From Thermothielavioides terrestris NRRL 8126 (Eukaryota > Ascomycota > Sordariomycetes > Sordariales > Chaetomiaceae), in assembly GCF_000226115.1 (NCBI RefSeq), contig NC_016457.1:3596001-3660000 (forward strand): DNA of 64,000 bases, written 5' to 3'. Of the stretch, positions 22,131 through 35,379 are shown piece after piece; within the stretch, counting starts at the first letter, position 1, and every line of letters starts with the position of its first letter. The position numbers were made by a program, and so were the translations under genes. The notes beneath the pieces are model-generated. The model worked only from the letters and a program-made list of their open reading frames with translations. It made no database searches and was not told the origin of the DNA.

Positions 22131-25100
22131 TTTTATTATTATTCTTTCCTACCCCGATATGCCCTTGGCCAGGGCTCGCCAGTCCTTCTACCGCTTATAT
22201 ATAGGAAAACTATGCCCCGAGGGCCAGATGAAAAACCTGTATCCGACTTTTAGAATTAAGGAAAAACAAAACGAACGAACAAGTCTAAGTCCCAATACTA
22301 CAAAGAAAAGGGAAAAAGAGTGGCCGGGCCGAGTAGGCCCAGTAGCCTAGGGCTAGCCTAGGCTAGGCTCCTAGGCAAGGTCTAGCGTTGCAGCTAGCCT
22401 ATACTTTGGAAGCCAGCTTGACTATAGAAGCCAGTTGACCACCCCCCTTGCAAGCCTGCGAGCCCAGGCTCCTCCACCACGTAGTATATAGTAGAGGTCT
22501 AGGCGGGTCCATATAGCCTAGGGTGCCTAGGGTCTAGGCCTTGGGGGGTGCTTGCACTAGACTACTAAGTGCTCCACCGTTTCTACACCTTTACCGCAAG
22601 CGCAAAGGAGGCTATTGACGTCCAGGACCTAAGCCTTAAAAAGGAAGCCCCGAAGGCCTATAGCCCCCACCTTGGCCTAGGTTAGCAAAGAGCTCTAGGC
22701 CTTAGTTAGGCCTTGATGCTAGGCTAAGGCCCTATTAGTAAAGAGGAAATTAGGAGGGTCCTAGTCGGCTAGCCTCCTAGGCTTCCTACCTTGTACCTAA
22801 ACCCTTTGCTTCTACCGCTCCTCCTAAGCCTCTCTAAGCGCCTGCCTAGTAGGCCTATAGCTAGCCTACTACAGTGCCGCCAGTACTTACTTTTCTACTA
22901 TTGTAGGCTCTTATAGCCCCTATACCCTCTAGGGTCCCCTTTGGCCTCTAGGCCTCCTAAACCTCTTATAGAGCCTAAGGCAAGCCCTGTTTATAATGTC
23001 GATAGGCCTTTGGCCCCCTAGGAGGACCGGTCGTTAAATTCGCCTCTCGAAGTCTGCTAGCCTTTTATTAAGGTATAGGTCTAGAGGGGGAACCTAGGCT
23101 TCGGTCTTAAGGGTATAGGTAGGCGTAGCCTAGTAGGCCCCAGTGACTACCTAGAGGCTACGGTTCTAGGCCTTGGCTAGGCTCCTAGCAATGCCCTAGG
23201 GCTAGCCCTAGGGGGGGGTAGAAGTATAGGCAGTAGAGGCACTATAGGCTATAGCACTACGTATATACTTAGTATAGATTTCCCTAGCCTAGGCTAGGCT
23301 AGGGCCCTAAGTCTTTGTAGCAATCTTGGTTAGAGTATACTCCTAGGTCTATAGCTTGCCCTCTATAGCTATTTTATAGGCCCCCTACTATAGCCTCTAG
23401 TCTAGCCAAGCTCCTAGGAACCTAGCCGACTAGGTAAGCTATATAGGCCTAGTTCCCCCCCCCTATAGCAGAGCTAAGTACATTGGGATAGCCCATTGCC
23501 GATAGCCTTTGTTGAAGTGCACTAGTTCGCTTTTTTTAGCTACAAAGGCTATGCCCTAGGTTTTAGCCCACTATAGGCATATATCCTAGGCTTTTTCCAA
23601 CTGCCGAACGTTGGCTTCTAGGGTCCTACCAAAGGCTAGTAGGTTAGTATCATTGGTAAACCCTACTAGGCCTAGATGTAGGTGCCTCTCCTTTAGTACC
23701 CTATATAGGGTACTAATATAGAGTAGGAACAGCACTGGGGATAGAGGGGAGCCTTGGGGGACCCCTGCTACTACTGGGATAGGCTTTATAGCCTTCTTAT
23801 CGAAATAGAGGATAGCCGATCGGTCGGCTAGCCAAGCCTTAGTCTATGAAACTAGCCACCTTAGGTAGCTAAGGTCTCGAAGGGTGGCTAGGAGCCTAGG
23901 ATAGTTGACCGTATCGAAGGCCCTAGAGATATTAAGCTATAGGAGCGAGGCCGTCGCCTATTGCCTCTAGGCCTCTTAGACCTAGGCTACTATTAGCTAT
24001 ATCGCTAGCTCTATAGACCTATAAGCTCTATTGCCCATTTGCTTTTTAGGGAGTAGGCCATTGGCTTTAGCAGCCTCTACAACCCTCTTAGCTACTACTG
24101 CCTCTATAACCTTGCCAATAGTAGGCAATAGAGCAATAGGCCTATAGCTAGCGGGGGTCTAGTAAGCTGCTAGAGGTTTACTAGGCTTCTATAGCACTAT
24201 CGTTTTAGCTACCTTAAAACGTAGGGGGAACTACACTACCTATAGGCATCCAGTGGCTAATACGGCTAGGATCTAGGCCAGTGGTTGGCTATAGGCCTTA
24301 AGTAGGCTAGTAGGCAGGAGGTCCTCTCCTAGGGCCTTCTACGGGGTAGCGCCTTGCAGGGCTCGGCTAATGTCTTTGGGTATTACCCTCTGCTCGATAG
24401 CAAACTAGCTAGGCCAGTCCTAGGCAAAGCTGGGGTCCTAGATATCCGAGAGGTCGATAGGTGGGTTTAGGAAAAACTGGCCTGTAAGGGCTTAGGCCTT
24501 AGCCTCGAAGGTAGTTAGGCTAGGAGCCCCCTAGGCTATTTAGAGGGCTAGGAGCTTAGGGGGGTCGATAGGGGTATAGCTCTTGAGCTAGGCCCACTTT
24601 TCTAGCCTCTATAGCAGAGCCTAGTTGTCGCTAGCCTCCTAGAGGGTAGCCCTCCAGTTGGCTGTTTTAGAGGCCTTGATAGCCCTCGATAGCGCCTTAG
24701 TAGCCCTGTTGTAGCTTGTCTAGTGCTCGGGGGTAGGGACTGCCTTATAGGCCCTCTTAGCCTGCCTAGCCTATTTTTAAAGATCTTAGATCTCTAGGGA
24801 CCACTATAGGGCTTAGAAGCCTTAGTAGGGCCATTTCTAGGGGGTAGTGCAGTTTACAATAGCCTATAGCTCAGCTATTAACTTGTCAAAGGCCTCCTAT
24901 AGGCTCTAGGCCGTCGTAGCCTGCCTAGCAAGCTTACCTAAGGTAAGCCCCATTGTAATAGGCAGGGTCTTCGCTTCGGCTTCGACCTCGTCCTTCCGTA
25001 TTATACCCTAGGCCTACCCTATTGGACAGCTATCCTAGCACCCTCTAGGCCCAAATACTAGGGCTTCGAGGGCCTAGGGGTAGTGGTTAGACCGCCCCCT

Positions 25101-27515
25101 GGTGTCTAGGCTATAGTAGGTGCCTTATAGGCCTATAGAGGCCCAAATGTGGTCGATAGTCGATAGCCGAGCTAGCCAATGGCCTTAGGGGGCCCAAGTT
25201 ATAGCCCTATAGGGCGTATAGAGCTCAAGATCCCACTGGATAGCTAGATCGAGTAGCTTATCGGCCCTTCGATCTAGCTAGCTATACTAGTCCCAACAGG
25301 GGTAGTAGAAGTTGAAGTCCCCCGCTAGGACTACAGGTACTGTAGGGGCAGGCAGCTATAGGAGCCTGCTTAGCACCTCCTTAGAGTCTAGAGGGTTGTA
25401 AACTGACTAGACCTCAAAGCCTTGCTCTAGCTAGACCTAGCACCAGAGATCCTCTATACTATAGTCCCATTGGCTAACCCTATAGCGCTTAGTAATATAT
25501 AGGGCTACCTAGGCCTTAGGCTTGTAGACTAAGAAGTATTAGGAGCTTCGAGGGCAGTAGGTCGACTTAGTAAACAGGTTGATCTATAGCTCTTAGATAG
25601 CCAGGATATTGAAATTGGACTCCTTAAGCAGGGCCTCAATCGCCTCTTTGCTGCCCTAGGTATTCTACAACAGGATCTGTATAGTCATAGCGCTATTAGA
25701 TAATCGAGGGTAGTCGGCTAGGTTAGGCTCTGGGCCTCTAGCTAGCTAGGCAGTTAGCTAGGTAGCTAGCTAGGTAGCTAGCTAGGAGGTTGGCTAGGAG
25801 GCTAGCTAGGCTAGCTAGTCTAAAAAGCGAAGCCCTAGGTAGGAATCGAACTCGCAAAGTTGTAGTCGAGCCGGCGCTACATTGGGTCCTAAGCTATATC
25901 CTAGGTTGCAACTGCTATACCGCTAGGCCTGCTATAGGGCCGCTTCAACGGCTAGGCTAGGCTAGGGCTATTAGGTTCAACTAGGTCGAGGGCAAAGATT
26001 TAACTGTTATCTCGAGACTAGTGACTAGGCCTAGCGGCTAGGGCTTGGGCGAAGGTCCGAGGCCAGTAGGCGTAGGCCTCCTAGGCCTTGGCTTTGACCT
26101 GGACCTAGGCTAGGCAACCCCTATCCTAGGCCAAATGCTTTCCCCTATAGGCTAGGCAGTGGGGTAGCCGAAGGCCTTTGCGAGTAGGGCAGTCCTTCTT
26201 AGCTTGCCCACCCTCTAGGCTATAGGCCTTGGTCCTATAGCTAGGGTATAGGGCTTCTTTACGACAATAACGTTGGATATACCCCTACTTCCAACACTTG
26301 AAGCACTGGGTAAGGTTTAAAGTTGGCTAGTATAGCTCGTAGTCGAACAGCTAGGCTCTCTAGAGCAGGCCTTCTTCGTAGGCCTTCGTAGCCTTGGATT
26401 GATTGGCTAAGGCAATAAGGATTATAGCCCTAGTATAGCCCTTGGCTACTAGAAGCCTAAATTTAACCTTGTCAACGCTCTAAAGGCTAATCTCCTATTA
26501 GAAAGTAGCCTCTAAGACCCCTTCTAGGTCTTTGCGGTAAACCCCTTTAACTAGGATTACGAAAGTCCTTGTAGCCTCTCGAGCCTATAGGCTAAAGGCC
26601 TTTGGGACCTACTTTTCCTAGTTGGCTAAATACCATTCCTTGGTAGCTAGGTCTTTGAAGGTTAGAATAATATCTCTACTAGGGAGCTTCTAGGCTGCTA
26701 TAGCCCCATTGGGCCTTTCTGAGGCTTGGTTAACGGCTTGGATCACCTAGGCCGGGGTCCTTTTAGCCAGTTCGGCCAGTATATTGGCCTCGCATATCGT
26801 AAGCTCTCTAGTAGCCCTAGGTGGGACTACCTTCTAGAGGGCAATAGGGTTCCCCGGAGGGGCCTCTATAGCTATATCAGCCTAGGTTCGAGCCTACTGC
26901 TTCCGTTAGTTGGTTTCTACAATAGCCTTTTTAACCTCTTTGGCTATAAGCTTCTATAGGCCTTGTTCAAGTAGGCTCGCAGGCCCTAAGGCAGGGCCTT
27001 CGGCCTAACCGCTAGCCTAGTAGGCCTCCTTTAGCTTGCCTATAATACCCTAGGCCTAGGCCTTTATATCGGCTAGCACTAGGGCTAGCAGGCCACTCTA
27101 GAGGCTTTGAATTTCCTTGTAGGCCCAGTGGGCCTTTAGCTAGGCCTACGTAGTTGGGGGGGGGCCGGTTTAGGCCGGCCTTCCTTCTTTAGGCGCTACG
27201 AGGGCAGGGTTGTTAGCGCCCATCGCTTGGCGGCTACGGTCGACGTTGCTAGCCGTCGGCAGGTGTTGGGGTCCGGGCTGGCCCAGTGGGGCGGGTGGGT
27301 TACGTGAGGGCGAAAAGTCTGACCGCCGGTTGGCCGTTACTAGATTGCCCTATTTTTCCACCACCTCCTACACCCGCGCAACGGACTGTGCGCAGTGGTG
27401 GTCAGTACAGCTAGATAGGGCTTGGCGAAAGCTTTCGAACGGTGGTGGTTTTAAAGGGTTTGTCAGCGTTGTAGCAAAGATGTAAGCAAGTAGAAAGAAA
27501 AGAAAAGTTTTTTTT
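22131..27515 (-). mobile_element. LINE B2: Tad1-like, full length
   Basis: A 5,385-bp minus-strand copy in element A with a 14-bp duplication GTATATATAATCTA (22117-22130, 27516-27529). Same organisation as B1. It keeps the ORF1 start ATG (27221-27223, followed by GANNPALVAPKEG) that is mutated in B1 and B3. Zinc knuckle at about 26,263-26,305, tRNA-like module at 25,822-25,942, and the RT region around 23,590-23,780. A T-run (TTTTTTTT, 27,508-27,515) beside the duplication is at the LINE 5' end and is absent from B1 and B3, probably non-templated or target-derived. Confidence 0.9.
25822..25942 (-). other. tRNA-like / Pol III-like module in LINE B2
   Basis: Best preserved of the three copies. 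On the minus strand: GGCCCTA (possible acceptor 5' strand), A-box-like AGGCCTAGCGGTATAGC, B-box-like GAGTTCGATTCC, CTAGGGCT (possible acceptor 3' strand), then CTTCGC and TTTTT. Differences from B1 and B3 are almost all transitions. Confidence 0.5.
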
Positions 27516-27754
27516 GTATATATAATCTAGGTATAGGATCTTACGCTCTATAGTCATTTATAGCATATAACTAAGGGGTATATTAGGGTGATATAGCAGT
27601 GAGCTAGAAGGAAGAGCGTATAACTTACTTAACTAGGGGACTATAGCGCTAGTTAGAAAAAGGTGTAGTAGGCTCTTTAGAAGCAGTATATAGGGTGGTA
27701 GGCTCTCCTATAAGCTCTTTAGCACTGTTACCCTCCTTTAAAGGAGTAGGCGAA

Positions 27755-28086
27755 TGTCACAGCGCGTATATAAGCCACTGCCGAACAAGAGCCAGCACGA
27801 CTCCTAGACAGAGTGAGCACCTAAGGTATAGGAGCTTATATCTATAACGTAAGGTATAACGCATTGGCTCAGAGCTTAGGAATCATAGCTAAAAGGAAGG
27901 ACAATCGCCTACTAAAGCAGAGGGAGATTCCTAATCCCTAAGGATCAGCCTCTAACTACAATAGGAGATATACCTAGGCAGTGTCGCCCTAGAGACTATA
28001 CCTATTCGCCTAATTACTACTGTAGTATTATCGTAACCTCTTACTATAAGGTGTCTTACCGGTAGTACTTGAAGACTCTTGTTATA
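27755..28086 (+). repeat. 5' LTR of element D (332 bp); partner 50653-50984
   Basis: Starts TGTCACAGCGCG (RIP-altered to TATTATAGTATA in the partner) and ends TGTTATA. The two LTRs are the same length and, where compared, differ by transitions only. Flanked by GCGAA. Confidence 0.92.
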
Positions 28087-28149
28087 GATTTTAATCTTTT
28101 TTCCTTCTACTAGCTAAGATATTGTCTATTTATAGCACTCTGACTTAGA

Positions 28150-29330
28150 TACCTATATCCTTGTCCCGTTTATCGCCTTTAGTCGTTGCTAATTCGCCTA
28201 CAAATCTAGTATAGCTTTATAACTCTGAGACAAGGTCCCTTCCTAACTCTTACTGCCTATCTCCTTTACCGCCTAGTGTTCTACTATAGGAAGAGTCATT
28301 CTCTATAGGAGACCTACTATAAAGGGTACAAGCTTAGGTTACCCAACTTTAGGCTTTAAAGGAGCTTAAAGACTAGGAGCAAGAACTGCTCTAGTCGTTA
28401 GGGATAGGCAAGTTGCCTAGCAAGCGGAAAAGAGACGGTACTAAGTCGACCAACGATAGTAAGGACAGGGGATAAGATCGTTAAGCTATTAAAGTCAAGA
28501 ACATTATACCGCTAGAAGAGAATATCACTTTCCGAAAATACTGGATTTAGCTTTAGAATCTTTATCGAGCCTTTAAAGGCGACTTTAGACGCTTTAAGAC
28601 GGAAAAGAATTAAATCCTCTTTACTATTAATAAAATAGAATAGACGCTATATACCTACTAGTATAGCTACTATAATAACCTATTAAAAGAAGAATAGGAA
28701 GCTACTAAGTTGATATAGAAGGTCTTTAAAGATTAGACCACCTTATATATTAAAGACCTTGCTAATAGCTAGTCGGAAATCGCTAAAGCTGTTGATTAAA
28801 CGAGATAACGAGAGGGCTAAAGCCCTTTAAACTTTTACTAATACCTTAACTCCCTAGAAGCTTAGACAGAACACTAAGATAATAAGAAACGAGCTCTCCT
28901 ATTCTACTCTAAGTTGTCGCTATAAATTTAGTTGTATATTGATCAATACTTCCTTGAAAAGCTTAAAACCTACAATGCTATAGTCCGACTTACAACCTAG
29001 ATCTAGAACGTTAAACAATGTAATACTTACTAAAGACCTTTAAAAGTCGACTAGGGACTAGGGCAACCCTCTAATTATAGGTAGCGGGGTCGAGGCTAAT
29101 CTATATATTAGGGTCGTTACAACCGGTTTCACTTTAACAACGTAGTAGAGAAAGAAAAGCGGGGCTATAACAATAAGGAGGAAAAGGACCGAAGTAATAG
29201 CTCCTTTACTTATTAGACCTATAGCAAGATAGGTTACTTTTTCTACGACTGCTTAGAAAAGCCTAAGAGTATAGGCAAGGTAGGAGACGTAGGACGCTAA
29301 GGGTACAGAGGTACTCGTTACGCCCTAAGA
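28150..29330 (+). pseudogene. Element D gag, RIP-inactivated
   Basis: Coding-like frame rich in Lys/Glu with TAG/TAA interruptions. At about 29,206-29,260 the frame reads TYxTYSKIGYFFYDC, which is a zinc knuckle of the CYxCxKxGHFxxDC kind with two Cys and the His changed to Tyr by RIP. This marks the gag C-terminus. Confidence 0.7.
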
Positions 29331-29339
29331 ACTAGGTGT

Positions 29340-30871
29340 AAACTAAGTACTAGTCGCTTATAAGACAATAGCGAAAAGGAGAGAAAAGCCTAAGCCTAGT
29401 AGTAGACCCTAGTACCGCTAGTACACTCCTTCTATATAGGGATCGAGTTATAGAATACTTCTAAGCTACTGCCACTCTATATATTAAGAAACTCTAGGAG
29501 ATCGCTATAGATTTAGACACCTATACTAAGATTGATATAGTTAGCCTCGAGTTTATAAAGCGGCATCACCTTCCTTTAGTAAGACTCTCCTTGTTATAAA
29601 CTTGTATAGTAGACGCTTAGGTATCCTTGTTATATAGAGTATTCTCTATACCCCTAGAATTAACGGATAAAAGAGGTGTAATACAAAGACTTAACGACCT
29701 CTATATAGCCATTGACCGCCTATTTGTCGAAGGGGGATCAGCTATCCTCCTAGGAATGCCTACAATGGTGGAAGAATATATACTGCTATTCCTAGTAGCT
29801 AAGGAATAGTGGTTTATACTAGAGACCGCCAATGTTTGTTTTAAACGCCTTAAATAGTTCGCTAAAACATTGCGTCGAAGACCCTACGTTTACGCTTTGT
29901 TTATATACCTAGATGTACTGTAAGCCTTGTTTCCTAAGGAAAAGGAAGACGAGGAGTTGCAAGCGAGATAGCCCTAAGGAAAGGACGACATTCCTAAAAC
30001 ACTTCAAAACTTCGCCGACGTATTGGACCCTACTAAGGCCAATATCCTACCGCTATATCGCGAAGCTAATCACGTTATCGAACTATTACTAAGTACAACG
30101 CTGCTAGCGAGACCCATTTACCCTTTAGCTTATAAGGAATTGGATATTCTTAAGGAATACCTTCGTAAAAACCTAGTAAAAGGGCGGATCCAAGAATCTC
30201 AGAGCCTAGCTACAAGCCTAGTTTTGTTTATACCTAAAAAGGATAGTACCTTCCGACTCTATATTAATTATCAAAGACTTAACAAAATTACAAAGAAGAA
30301 TCTCTATCTATTGCCCTTGATCTTAGAAATCTTAGACTATATAACCGGTACTAAGTATTTTAGCAAACTAGATATTAAAGAGGCCTACTACTAAATCCGT
30401 ATCAAGGAAAGAGACGAGTGGAAGACAGCTTTTCGCACCTGTTATAGCCTATTTAAATACTTGGTTATACCTTTTAGATTAACCAACGCCCCTACGACTT
30501 TCCAAAGTTACATCTACTAAGTACTAGGGCGGCTTATAGACGATTTCTATATAGCTTTCCTTAACGATATCCTAATCTTTTCAAAGGACCGCAACACTTA
30601 TACCTCCTATATTCGACAAGTGCTTAAGAAGCTTTAAGCAGCGCAACTATACTACAAGCTAAGTAAGTGCCAGTTTTACCAACGTAAAGTCGAGTTCCTT
30701 AAATACCTAGTAACTCCTAAAGGAATCACTATAGACCCGACCTAAGTTTAGACTATTCAGGAATAGCCAGAGCCTACTACCTACCAAGACATTTAAGTCT
30801 TCCTAAGATTCTATAACTTTTACTAGCGGTTTATCTCCTACTACTTAGAATTAGCATTGCCTCTAACTACC
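29340..30871 (+). pseudogene. Element D pol, part 1: protease and reverse transcriptase
   Basis: A protease-like block (LDTYTKIDIVSLEFI near 29,510-29,560, retropepsin D-T-G-like site) is followed by gypsy reverse transcriptase from about 30,020: KGRIQESQS, LVLFIPKKDSTFRLYINYQ, LNKIT, then [22 protein letters not shown] and FLNDILIFSKD at about 30,565-30,600. The last is the catalytic F-x-D-D box with the second Asp codon changed to Asn. LINE B3 interrupts the frame at 30872. Confidence 0.9.
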
Positions 30872-33800
30872 CTACTAAAAGGGTTTTATTTATTTATTTT
30901 CCTACTCCGATATGCCCTTGGCCAGGGCTCGCCGGTCCTTCTACCGCTTATATACAGGAAAACCGTGCCCCGAGGGCCAGATGAAAAACCTATACCCGAC
31001 CTTTAGAATCAAGGAAAACAAAACGAACGAGTCTAAGTCCCAATACTACAAGGAAAAGAAAAAAGAGTAGCTAGGCCAAGCAAGCCCAGTAGCCCAGAGC
31101 TAGCCTAGGCTAGGCTCCTAGGTAAGGTCTAGCCTCGCGGCTAGCCTATACTCTAGAAGCCAGCCTGACTATAGAAGCCAGTTAACCACCCCCTTTGTAA
31201 GCCTACGAGCCTAGGCCCCTCCACTACGCAGTACGTAGTAGAGGTCTAGGCAGGTCTATATAGCCTAGAGCGCCCAGGGTCTAGGCCTCGGGGGGTACCT
31301 GCACCAAACTACCAAGTGCTCTACCGTTTCTACACCTTCACTATAAGCGTAGAGAGGGGTATTGACGTCTAGGACCTAGGCCTTAAAAAGGAAGCCCTAG
31401 AGGCCTATAGCCCCCACCCTAGCCTAAGTTAGTAGAGAGCTCTGGGCCTTAGTTAGGCCTTGATACTAAGCTAGGGCCTTGTTGGTAAAGAGGAAGTTAG
31501 GGGAGTCCTAGTCAGCTAGCCTTCTAGGCTTCCTACCCTATACCTAAACCCTTTGCTTCTACCGCTCCTCCTAAGCCTCTCTAAGCACCTGCCTAGTAGG
31601 CCTATAGCTAGCCCACTATAGCGCCACCAGTGCTTGCCTTTCAACCGTAGTAGGCTCCTATAGCCCTTGTACCCTCTAAGGCCCTCTTTGGCCTCTAGGC
31701 TTCCTAAACCTCTTATAGAGCCTAAGGCAAGCCCCGTTTATAATGTCGATAGGCCTTTGGCCCCCTAGGAGGACTGGTCGTCGAATCCGCCTCTCGAAGT
31801 CTACTAGCCTTTTATTAAGGTATAGGTCTAGAGGGGGAACCTAGGCTTCGGTCTCAAAGGTATAGATAGGCGTAGCTTAGTAAGCCCCAGTGACTACCTA
31901 GAGGCTACGGTTCTAGGCCTTAGCTAGGCTTTTAGCAATGCCCTAGGGCTAGCCCTAGGGGGGAGTAGGAGTATAGGTAGTAGAGGCACCATAGGCTATA
32001 GCACTATATATATACTTAGTATAGATTTCCCTAGCCTAGGCTAAGCTAGGGCTCTAAGTCTTTGTAGTTATCCTAGTTAGAGCGTACTCCTAGGTCTACA
32101 GCTTACCTTCTATAGTTATCCTATAGGCTCCCCACTGTAGCCTCTAGTCTAGCTAAGCTCCTAGGAACCTAGCTAACTAGGTAGGCTATATAGGCCTAGT
32201 TCCCCCCCCCTATAGTAGAGCTAAGTGCACTAGGATAGCCCATTGCCGCTAGCCTTTGTTAAAGTGCACTAGTTCGCTTTTTTCAGCTACGAAGGCTATA
32301 CCCTAGGTTTTAGCCTACTATAAGTACGTATCCTAGGCTTTTTCCAACTACTAAACGTTGGCTTCTGGGGTTCTACCAAAGGCTAATAGGTTGGTATCGT
32401 CGGCAAACCCCACTAGGCCCAAATGTAGGTACCTCTCTTTTAGTACCCTATATAGGGTGCTAATATAGAGTAGGAATAGCACTAGGGATAAAGGAGAGCC
32501 TTGGGGGACCTCTACTACTACTAGGATAGGCTCTATAGCCCTCCTATTAAAATAGAGGATAGCTAATTGGTCGGCTAGCTAAGCCTTAGTCTATAAAACT
32601 AGCTACCTTGGGTAACCGAGGTCTCGAAGGGTAGCTAGGAGCCTAGGATAGTTGACTATATTAAAAGCTCTAAAGATATTAAGCTATAGAAGCGAAGCCG
32701 CTGCCTATTGCCTTTAAGCCTCTTAGACCTAGGCTACCACTAGCTATATCGCTAGTTCTATAGACCTATAGGCTCTATTGCCCATTTGTTCTTTAAAGAG
32801 TAGGCCGTTAGCCTTAGTAGCCTCTACAACCCTCTTCGCTACTACTGCCTCTATAACCTTACTAATAGTAGGCAATAGAGCGATAGGCCTATAGCTAGTA
32901 AAGGTCTAGTATGTTGCTAGAGGCTTGCTAGGCTTCTGTAGCACTACCGTTTTAGCTACTTTGAAACGTAGGGGGAACTACCCCACCTATAGGCACCCAG
33001 TGGCCAATATAGCTAAGATCTAGGCCAGTGGTTAGCTATAGGCTTTGAGTAGGCCGGTAGGTAGAAGGTCTTCTCCTAAGGCCTTCTATAGGGCAGCGCC
33101 CTATAAGGCTCGGCTAATGTCTTTAGGTTTTACCCTCTGTTCGATAGCGAGCTAGCTAGGCTAGTCCTAGGCAAGGCTAGGGTCTTAGATATCGGAGAGG
33201 TCGATAGGTAGGTTCGAGAAAAACCGGTCTATAAAAGCCTAGGCCTTAGCCTCGAAGGTAGTTAGGCTAGGGGCCTCCTAGGCCACTTAGAGGGCTAGGA
33301 GCTTAGGGGGTTCGATAGGGGTATAGCTCTTAAGCTAGGCCTACTTTTCTAGCCTCTATAGTAGAGCCTAGTTGTCGCTAGCCTCCTAGAGGGTAGCCTT
33401 CTAGTTGGCTATTTTAGAGGCTTTAATAGCCCTCGACAGTGCCTTAGTAGCCCTGTTGTAGCTTGTCTAGTGCTTAAGGGTAGGGACTGCTTTGTAGGCC
33501 CTCTTAGCCTGCCTAGCCTGTTTTCGAAGATCTTAGATCTCTAGAGACTACTATAGGGCTTGGAAGCCTTAGTAGGGCTGTTTCTAGAGGGTAGTACGGC
33601 TTACGATAGCCTATAGCTTGGCTATTAACCTGTTAAAAGCCTCTTATAGGCCCTAGGCTATTGTAGCCTACCTAGTAAGCTCACCTAAGGTAAGCCCTAT
33701 TGTAATAGGTAGGGCCTTCGCTTCAGCTTCGACCTTGTTCTTCCGTATTATACCCTAAGCCCACCCCATTAGATAGCTATTCTAGTACCCTCTAGGCCTA

Positions 33801-34544
33801 GATACTAGGGCTTCAAGGGCCTAAGGGTAGTGGTCGGACCGCCCCCTGGTGTCTAGGCTATAGTAGGTGCCTTATAGGCCTATAGAGGCCCAAATATGGT
33901 CAATGGTCGACGGCCAAGCTAGCCGATAGCCTTGGGGGGCCCAAGTTATAGCCCTATAGGGCGTACGAAGTTCGAGATCCCACTAGATAGCTAGATCGAG
34001 CAGCTTATTGGCCCTTCGATCTAGCTAGCCGTACTAGTCCCAATAGGGGTAGTAGAGGTTGAAGTCCCCCGCTAGGACTATAGGCACTATAGGGGCAGGC
34101 AGCTATAGGAGCCTGCTTAGTATCTCCTTAGAGTCTAGAGGGTTGTAAACCGACCAGACCTCAAAGCCCTACTCTAGCTAGACCTAGTACCAGAGATCCT
34201 CTATACTATAGTCCTATTAGCTAACTCTATAGCGCTTAGTAATATATAGGGCTGCCTAGGCCTTAGGCTTATAGACCAAGTGGTATCGGAAGCTTCGAAG
34301 GCAGTAGGTCGACTTAGTAAATAGGTTAACCTATAGCTCTTAGATAGCTAGGATATCGAAATTAGACTCCTCGAGCAAAGCCTCGATCGCCTCTTTGCTG
34401 CCCTAGGTATTCTACAACAGGATCTATATAGTTATAGCGCTATTAGGTAGTCGAGGGTAGTCGACTAGGTTAGGCTCTAGGCCTCTAGTTAGCTAGGTAG
34501 TTAGCTAGGTAGTTAGCTAGGTAGTTAGCTAGGTTGGCTAGCCT

Positions 34545-34664
34545 AAAAAGCGAAGCCCTAGGTAGGAATCGAACTCGCGAAGTTGTAGTCGAGCTAGCGC
34601 TATATTAGGTCCTAAGCTACCTCCTAGGTTGCAACTGCTATACCGCTAGGCCTACTGTAAAGCC
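34545..34664 (-). other. tRNA-like / Pol III-like module in LINE B3
   Basis: Same A-box-like AGGCCTAGCGGTATAGC, B-box-like GAGTTCGATTCC and terminal TTTTT as in B1 and B2. The putative acceptor 5' strand is more damaged here (GGCTTTAC). Confidence 0.45.
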
Positions 34665-34959
34665 GTTTTAACGGCTAGGCTAAGCTAGGGCTATTAGGTT
34701 CAACTAGGTCGAAGGCAAAGATCTAACCATTGTCTCAAGACTAGTAGCTAGGCCTAGCGGCTAGGGCCTAGGCAAAGGTCTAGGGTCAGTAGGCGTAGGC
34801 CTCCTAGGCCTTGGCCTTAACCTAGACCTAGGCTAGGTAGCCCCTATCCTAGGCCAAGTGCTTTCCCCTATAGGCTAGGCAGTAGGGTAGCTAAAGGCCT
34901 TTGTAAACAAGGCAATCCGTCTTAGCCTGCCCACCTTCCTAGCTATAGGCCTTAGTTCT

Positions 34960-35208
34960 TGTTACACGCCGATAGTCCTCGGTGACCATCTGACGGTAAA
35001 CGTATAAGGGTGAGAAAGATCAATGCCTCTCAGCCTCGTCAGCTAATAAGGCGGCACTCCTGAACACTAGTATATGTCACAAAAGTATATTGATGCAGTC
35101 TGTCTTCCTACGAAGGGGTTCCGGGTAAGGTTCCCCTTTTTAAGGGAACGCTCGTCACCCCTGACCGCGGTACGGTCATAGGTGCCCTTGCCACAGTTGC
35201 GTATGACA
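34960..35208 (-). repeat. 3' LTR of element C (249 bp)
   Basis: Matches 45299-45547 base for base except for transitions. It keeps GC-rich blocks (GACCGCGGTACGGTC palindrome region, CCCTTGCCACAG). Flanked on the left by GTTCT. Confidence 0.93.
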
Positions 35209-35379
35209 AGTGCCTAGGGACAAGAAGAAAAAGATAGTGTCCTCGCCATCATTATAGAACTCAATATAGGATGAAGGAGCGTATAGAAAGGGAAGAAAAC
35301 TAATCTACATTATACCTTATATAGGTTTTATATCCGTTATCTCGTCCTATAGCGAAGCCCTCTATTGCAATACGTCCAT

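Noticed and set aside
26726..26959. Open plus-strand frames inside the LINE copies (also 22048-22350, 27210-27485, 19025-19207)
   Set aside because: These are antisense to LINE ORFs or span element junctions, and the minus strand carries the recognisable domains.
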